Assembly (NCBI GenBank): GCA_963678275.1
Contig: OY782765.1
Location: 5,704,001-5,768,000 of the forward strand
Origin: G963677445 sp963678275
GTDB lineage: Bacteria > Bacteroidota > Ignavibacteria > Ignavibacteriales > Melioribacteraceae
DNA length: 64,000 nucleotides
Reading direction: 5' to 3'
In this document: positions 58,980-64,000 of the stretch, piece after piece
Position numbering within the stretch: position 1 is the stretch's first letter
Layout of the letters: each line of letters opens with the position of its first letter
Position numbers and translations under genes: made by a program
Notes under the pieces: model-generated
The model's database searches: none
Told to the model about the DNA's origin: nothing
What the model saw: only the letters and a program-made list of their open reading frames with translations

Positions 58980-59540
58980 ATGTCGAAACACGCGATAGTT
59001 ATTACATTTTTTACCATCATTTACGGATTGATGTTAGCCGATCTGTTCATCAGCTTTCACAAACTTATCTCAATTAAGAAAAAAGTAAAATGGCACTGGC
59101 TGCCGATTCTTACTGCCTGGTATCTGTTTGTTGTGATTTTAAAAAACTGGTGGGATCTGACTTCACTCGAAAGTGATTTTCAATGGATGAATATTGGCTT
59201 TTTTATCATATATGGCCATTTGTTTCTGCTTTTGTTTCTACTTGTCTCTACTGTTCTGCCCGATGTAAACGGTGAAAAATTATATGATCTGAAAAAATAT
59301 TATTTTGAAAATCACAGGTATTTCTGGGGATTGATGGCCGGGGCTGTGCTGGTTACAATGCTCATTAAACTAATAAAGAACTTTGATCAGTTAAGTGAAA
59401 TTAACCTGCTGGCTCCTGTCGCCATTGCCATTCACCTTGTTTTGTTATTGGTTCTTATTATTACAAAAAGATTCCGGGCGCACGCGATAATTGTAATTAT
59501 TTTTATTTTAACGACCTTCCTGGAAATTATAACAAAGTGA
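58980..59540 (+). CDS. Membrane protein, unknown function
   Basis: About 186 residues from the ATG at 58980 (CAGG upstream; a TTG at 58962 is in frame but weak). Roughly six hydrophobic helices are seen: AIVITFFTIIYGLMLADLF, WLPILTAWYLFVVIL, IGFFIIYGHLFLLLFLLVSTVL, YFWGLMAGAVLVTMLI, VAIAIHLVLLLVLIIT and HAIIVIIFILTTFLEII. No family was recognised. Confidence 0.65.
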   Translation: MSKHAIVITFFTIIYGLMLADLFISFHKLISIKKKVKWHWLPILTAWYLFVVILKNWWDLTSLESDFQWMNIGFFIIYGHLFLLLFLLVSTVLPDVNGEKLYDLKKYYFENHRYFWGLMAGAVLVTMLIKLIKNFDQLSEINLLAPVAIAIHLVLLLVLIITKRFRAHAIIVIIFILTTFLEIITK

Positions 59541-59761
59541 ATTTTTCCTACCCTTAAATCATGAAATCGGCTGGTCGGGAACATATCAATCAGCGAGGTC
59601 TCAAATTCTGCGTAAAATGGAAAAGTTTTTTGCATCAATAAGCCGGCGGTTGAGTTTACCATCCACCGGCGCTTCGATTTCGCTCAGCCATCTGAAAGAT
59701 GCGTTGTTGCCGGCTCTGCCATCGGATAGGGGAAATTACAGGTTAATAGGTCAATTCGGTT
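59541..59761. repeat. Repeat modules between genes
   Basis: A TCAAATTCTGCGTAAAATGG module (59600-59630) is followed by a GGCGGTTGAG-type hairpin with GCGCTTCGATTTCGCTCAGC (59640-59690). No gene. Confidence 0.65.
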
Positions 59762-61561
59762 TTAACCCTGTTTTTCTTCCGCCTGTTTAAACAGCAGTAT
59801 CTGGCCATGTTTAGGTTCAATATTGTGAGTGAATATCCGCGAGCGGAATTTTAATACTTCTCCCGAGAGCAGTTCCTGGCAGCTATTGTAAGCGCTTCGT
59901 TTTTCGAATGAATAACTTTTGTCATGACTGCTGTTATTTATTACAACAACCAGCCTTTCATTTTCTGTAAATCGTTCAAAGATCAGCAGATTATTTTTGC
60001 TATCGGCAAGTAAAGTTTTATAATCGCCAATCCTTAACGAGGCATACTTTTTCCTCAGGTAAATAAGGTTTCGGTAGTAATCATATAGTTTATAATTAAA
60101 CTCAACAGACTCAGGTTTCTTTTTAAGAGTTCCGTCATGATTCATATTTTCGTTATCATAATTAAATTCAGGCCAGACCATTGGTTTCCGGCTGCAGGGA
60201 TCACCCGCTCCCCACATTCCCGCTTCATCGCCATAATAGATCATCGGAGAGCCGGGATATGTCATCTGGAAGAGAATCATAAGTTCCATTGTTCTGATTT
60301 CCCTTTTGCCAGGTTTTCCTGTTTTGAATGAGGGTGAGACGGCTTTTGAATATTTCGAAATATATTCATCAAAATTCCGGTAGCGGCCAAGGTCGGGATT
60401 AAAAATATGTGATAAAAGCCGGCAGGTGTCGTGACTGGTATAAAGATTTACCATCGATTGGGTGACACAATCCTGAATATCTGCCCGAAGCAGTTTTAGC
60501 TCATTATTAAACTCCGCGGTTGAAATCCCCGTTTTTTTATCAATGATATATTCACTGCAGGGAAAAGCGAAATTATAATTGGTTACAGCGTCAAATTCAT
60601 CACCCTGCAGATAAGGTTTTGTATTTTCGAAATCAGTCGTTAATTCACCAAGAATGAAACATTCGGGATTGATATCTTTTGTGAAATTTCTGAATTCCTT
60701 CCAGAATGGATGTTTTACAAAATAAGCCGCGTCAAGCCGCCAGCCATCTATTCCTTCCCTGTTATATCCATCAACGATCGGGGCCATCCACCTTTTTACC
60801 GAATTAAAAATATATTCTTTAGGACCTTCGGTGATTCCATTATCATCCTGGTTTAATTCTGCCAGATTTGGGAAACCTCCCCAGCATTCATAGCTTAATT
60901 TTTCCCCGGTTTCAGGATTATCCCATGTTTTAATTTTAAACCAGTCTCTGAACTCAGATTTTTGCTGATTTTTCTGAACATCACTAAAAGGGATTGAGAG
61001 GGGGGACATATGATTAAAAACCGCGTCGAGTATAATATACATGCCCCTTTTATGAACCTGTTTAATTAATTCCAGCAGAAGCAGATCGGCGTCTGTCCAT
61101 ATCCATGTGGATGGTTCGTTTATATCCTCATTCTCTATCAGAATTTTATCTTTACCCGGATTTGGACCGAGGTGAGGATCGACATGATGATAATTTACCT
61201 GGTCATACTTATGAGCCGAAGGAGATGTGAATACAGGATTCAGATATATTCCCCCCACTCCCAGGTCGTCAAGATAATCAAGCTTTTGTATAATTCCCTT
61301 CAGATCACCCCCATATCTTCGGCGCTGAATATTATACCAAATATCTTTGCCGTTTTTCTTCTCATATGGCTGAAGCTCATACCAGTCGGATATCCAGGGA
61401 TGAATCTGCCATTCGGATTTAGCGTCGAAAGGCCATGAATTTTTTATATAATCCCTTGTGGGATCATTTCTTTTATCTCCCCTGAAAAAACGGTCGGGGA
61501 ATATCTGGTACCACACCAATCCCTTCGCCCATGAAGGGGTAAAATCAATTTGTTCAGACAT
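59762..61561 (-). CDS. GH13-family alpha-glucan hydrolase (neopullulanase-like)
   Basis: A 599-residue glycoside hydrolase family 13 enzyme. It opens WAKGLVWYQIFPDRFFRGD, as in cyclomaltodextrinase and neopullulanase. Conserved regions: DAVFNH (179-184), GWRLDAAYF with nucleophile Asp277, ILGELTTD with Glu306 and YTSHDTCR with Asp378. A C-terminal beta-domain (LLIFERFTENERLVVVINNSS) follows. There is no signal peptide, so it probably degrades maltodextrins in the cytoplasm. It is alone on its strand, and is the second GH13 enzyme in the window. Confidence 0.93.
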   Translation of the reverse strand: MSEQIDFTPSWAKGLVWYQIFPDRFFRGDKRNDPTRDYIKNSWPFDAKSEWQIHPWISDWYELQPYEKKNGKDIWYNIQRRRYGGDLKGIIQKLDYLDDLGVGGIYLNPVFTSPSAHKYDQVNYHHVDPHLGPNPGKDKILIENEDINEPSTWIWTDADLLLLELIKQVHKRGMYIILDAVFNHMSPLSIPFSDVQKNQQKSEFRDWFKIKTWDNPETGEKLSYECWGGFPNLAELNQDDNGITEGPKEYIFNSVKRWMAPIVDGYNREGIDGWRLDAAYFVKHPFWKEFRNFTKDINPECFILGELTTDFENTKPYLQGDEFDAVTNYNFAFPCSEYIIDKKTGISTAEFNNELKLLRADIQDCVTQSMVNLYTSHDTCRLLSHIFNPDLGRYRNFDEYISKYSKAVSPSFKTGKPGKREIRTMELMILFQMTYPGSPMIYYGDEAGMWGAGDPCSRKPMVWPEFNYDNENMNHDGTLKKKPESVEFNYKLYDYYRNLIYLRKKYASLRIGDYKTLLADSKNNLLIFERFTENERLVVVINNSSHDKSYSFEKRSAYNSCQELLSGEVLKFRSRIFTHNIEPKHGQILLFKQAEEKQG

Positions 61562-61793
61562 AATGTTCTCAATTCGGGGTTAAAAACAGAAAGAGGGTTC
61601 AACCAAATTTCAGAAATCTTTTATTATTAAACAAGAGATTCTTTTTCTTTTTTAAGAATATTTTATCGGATTGAAGATTACGCGGCGTTTAGTTATCTTA
61701 ATCCCGATGAATTCAGAAGATGTTGTATTCAGTAATAACATCCTGCATTAAATAAGGAAGATAACAGACTATTACATAGAATATGGAGGTATA
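61562..61793. other. Divergent promoter region
   Basis: It separates the divergent GH13 and TPR-protein genes. No repeats of the local families were seen. The TPR gene has GGAGG upstream of its ATG. Confidence 0.45.
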
Positions 61794-62573
61794 ATGAGAA
61801 CTATCCTGGTAATTTTGCTTCTCTCAACAACATTATTTGCCAATGAATTTATTAAAAAAGCCGACAGCCTGAGAACTCACCGGGCGGATAATTTTAATCC
61901 GGAGACGCTGATAGCCGATTCAACCAATGTGAATCCGGCTATTGACCTGCTAAAGAAAGCGGTTGAAACCACCGAAGGTAAAGAGCAGGAAGAGGCTGTC
62001 TGGAAACTGCTCAGGACTTATTACTTTAAAGGTTATTACTGCACCGATAACAGCGATATGAAACAATTGATCTATGACCAGGGAAAAGAACTCGGGGAAA
62101 AATTTCTTGAAAAGTATCCCGAATCACCCGGAATAAATGTTTGGACCGCAATACTCTGGGGCGTCTGGGGTGAAGAACATGGTATTGTTGCAGCGGCGAC
62201 AAGCGGAGTTGCGGGCAAGATGAGAGATTATTGTGAAAAAGCGATTGAGGTTGATCCGGAATGGAGCAACGGGGCAGCCTACAGAATTCTTGGAAGACTT
62301 CATTTTAAAGCGCCCAATATTCCTTTCGTTCTGGGATGGCCCGATAATGATGATTCAATTGAGAATCTTGAAAAGGCCCGGAAAATAGATCCCGAAAATC
62401 TTTTTATCAAACAGTATCTCGCCGAAACACTCTATGATGAAGGTGAAAAGGAAAAAGCTTTCAAACTGATGGATGAAGTCCTTTCTGCAAAAGAGGTTAA
62501 CCAGGGTATTGTTGAGGATGCCTGGATAAAACATAAATCAAAACTTCTTCTGGATGAATGGAAAAAGGATTGA
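61794..62573 (+). CDS. Secreted TPR-like protein (TRAP-T type)
   Basis: A 259-residue exported protein with GGAGG before the ATG. MRTILVILLLSTTLFANE is the signal peptide. Helical repeats include AIDLLKKAVETTEGKEQEEAVWKLLRTYYFKGYY, CEKAIEVDPEWSNGAAYRILGRLHF and IENLEKARKIDPENLFIKQYLAETLYDEGEKEKAFKLMDEV. The layout resembles the TRAP transporter T-component of spirochaetes, a periplasmic TPR partner of solute-binding proteins. No transporter genes lie near. It could instead be a generic TPR scaffold. Confidence 0.7.
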   Translation: MRTILVILLLSTTLFANEFIKKADSLRTHRADNFNPETLIADSTNVNPAIDLLKKAVETTEGKEQEEAVWKLLRTYYFKGYYCTDNSDMKQLIYDQGKELGEKFLEKYPESPGINVWTAILWGVWGEEHGIVAAATSGVAGKMRDYCEKAIEVDPEWSNGAAYRILGRLHFKAPNIPFVLGWPDNDDSIENLEKARKIDPENLFIKQYLAETLYDEGEKEKAFKLMDEVLSAKEVNQGIVEDAWIKHKSKLLLDEWKKD

Positions 62574-62753
62574 CCGGATGATTTTTTTACAGGAGAGGAA
62601 GGGGTAATACCCCCGACCTTTCCTGAAAGTGATAATAAGGGGCAGGTATTTTTGTGATTTTTTACTTTTGCGGGAAGATATGAAAAAATATAATTGGGAA
62701 GATGAATTGAATATGGCTGTCACACTCTGCGCCGCTGATGGTGAAATAATTGG

Positions 62754-62873
62754 GAATTAGGAATTAGGAATTGGGAATTGGGAATTAGGAATTAGGAATT
62801 AGGAATTGGGAATTAGGAATTAGGAATTAGGAATTAGGAATTGGGAATTAGGAATTAGGAATTGGGAATTAGG
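62754..62873. repeat. Heptamer array GAATTAG/GAATTGG, about 17 copies
   Basis: Two variants of a 7 bp unit are mixed irregularly. The unit is the reverse complement of the AATTCCT heptamer found three or four times at the end of each tandem unit at 19.0-19.9 and 44.5-45.1 kb. Confidence 0.93.
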
Positions 62874-62891
62874 AATGGAAGGAATGTGATG

Positions 62892-63960
62892 AAACCTTAT
62901 TCTTTGTTTTTTAACCTTAGTAGCATAGGAGCCCCCCAAAAAAATAAACCTTATTGCCTTTTTATTTTGCGGTATCGGTATCGGTATCGGTATCGGTATT
63001 AAAAAATCAGAGTAAGAGTAGGAGTATGAGTATGAGAATGATGACCTGGTTGGGAGACTGCGGCGGGGTTGTACATTTTTCCTGAGGGTGTGGGATTACT
63101 CCGTAAGAAGTCAAATTCTACGCAAAATGGCAAAAATTTTCATGAACACAGCCGGTGGTTGAGAGGAGTCGAAACCAGCGGCGGTAGCTTCGACTCCGCT
63201 CAGCTACCGGACAGGTTCAGTGTTTCTGGCTCGCCAGTTTATGATTAAAATTATGATTTTTAATTCGTCGAAATCCAAATCGAAGTCGTAATCGAAATCG
63301 TTTTTTATCTCACGCCAGGACGCTGAGACGTAAAGAAAAAGGAAACCTTATTCTTTTTCTTAAAACCTTAGTAGCATAGGAGCCCCCCAAAAAAAATAAA
63401 CCTTATTGCCTTTTTATTTTTCGGTATCGGTAATAAAAAATCAGAGTAAGAGTAGGAGTATGAGTAAGAGTATGATGACTTGGTTGGGAGACTGCGGCGG
63501 GGTTGTACATTTTTCCTGAGGGTGTGGGATTACTCCGTAAGAAGTCAAATTCTATGCAAAATGGCAAAAATTTTCATGAACACAGCCGGTGGTTGAGCGG
63601 AGTCGAAACCAGCGGCGGTAGCTTCGACTCCGCTCAGCTACCGGACAGGTTCAGTGTTTCTGGCTCGCCAGTTTATGATTAAAATTATGATTTTTAATTC
63701 GTCGAAATCCAAATCGAAGTCGTAATCGAAATCGTTTTTTATCTCACGCCAGGACGCTGAGACGTAAAGAAAAAGGAAACCTTATTCTTTTTCTTAAAAC
63801 CTTAGTAGCATAGGAGCCCCCCAAAAAAATAAACCTTATTGCCTTTTTATTTTGCAGTATCGGTATTAAAAAATCAGAGTAGGAGTATGAGTAGGAGTAA
63901 AAGTACGATGCCCGGTCAGGTGATGCTGCCCGGGTATTCGTTTTGTATCGCGGGGAAAAA
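62892..63960. repeat. Three composite repeat units in tandem
   Basis: Units start at 62892, 63343 and 63777 (periods 451 and 434; the third is cut by a change near 63905). Each has AACCTTATTCTTT, AACCTTAGTAGCATAGGAGC, a CGGTAT array (5, 2 and about 1.5 copies), GAGTAN hexamers, GGTTGGGAGACTGCGGCGG, the TCAAATTCTACGCAAAATGG module, the TCGACTCCGCTCAGC hairpin and TCGAAA hexamers. No gene is present in 62574-64000. Confidence 0.92.
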
Positions 63961-64000
63961 ATAACAGGACTCCGGCGTAATAATTATGGTTTCCGCGCGG

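Noticed and set aside
1..64000. Search for tRNA, rRNA, tmRNA, RNase P and replication origin
   Set aside because: No tRNA T-arm signature in a cloverleaf context, no rRNA core sequence and no DnaA-box cluster was recognised by eye.

Overview
The window looks like part of the chromosome of an FCB-group bacterium, most likely Ignavibacteria or a close relative within Bacteroidota/Ignavibacteriota. This is inferred from two secreted proteins ending in the QNYPNPFNPAT type sorting domain used by type IX secretion, from Bacteroidota-like lipoproteins, a CarboxypepD_reg/TonB-dependent receptor and a periplasmic-TPR histidine kinase. Start codons are often TTG or GTG with AGGA-type ribosome sites. 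No rRNA or tRNA was found.

Layout. 0-18 kb: a small winged-helix repressor operon with a recognisable operator, a lipoprotein and Spy-like pair, YghZ, galE-rfbC, a MarR regulator, a secreted protein, a BioB-like radical SAM enzyme, aspS, a second secreted YCF48/BNR protein, pdxB, a higBA toxin-antitoxin pair and a Fic enzyme with paired operators. 18-28 kb: a repeat block, carAB of a eukaryotic CAD-like type, and a TetR regulator with its operator next to a TonB-dependent receptor. 28-40 kb is accessory: an orphan antitoxin, a NADAR gene that forms a complete integron-type cassette with its own attC site, another orphan antitoxin, a TGS1-like methyltransferase, a two-gene phosphorelay, RhuM, a Phd/ParE pair, a broken NYN-domain gene, a truncated nucleotidyltransferase toxin with its partner, and a second higBA pair. 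40-44 kb: a subclass B1-type metallo-beta-lactamase homologue and a glycosyltransferase, separated by an IS1634-family insertion flanked by a 272 bp direct duplication. 45-53 kb: dnaG with a GH13 enzyme, a beta-propeller lipoprotein, a flippase with a glycosyltransferase, and a DUF2059 protein. 56-62.6 kb: mgtE with a candidate leader switch, a sialidase-like lipoprotein, a membrane protein, a second GH13 enzyme and a TPR protein.

The gene-free stretches (about 11.7-12.9, 18.4-19.9, 24.2-25.2, 28.9-29.5, 44.0-45.1, 53.6-56.2 and 62.6-64.0 kb) are mosaics of a limited set of hairpin-forming repeat modules and of short tandem arrays with 6 or 7 bp periods. The same modules recur in different orders and orientations.

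The most notable items are the solitary NADAR cassette (29549-30242), the IS insertion whose long duplication spares both neighbouring genes, several promoters with visible operators (54-70 and 1023-1037; 18306-18404; 25290-25320; the toxin-antitoxin promoters), and the branched palindromic repeats.
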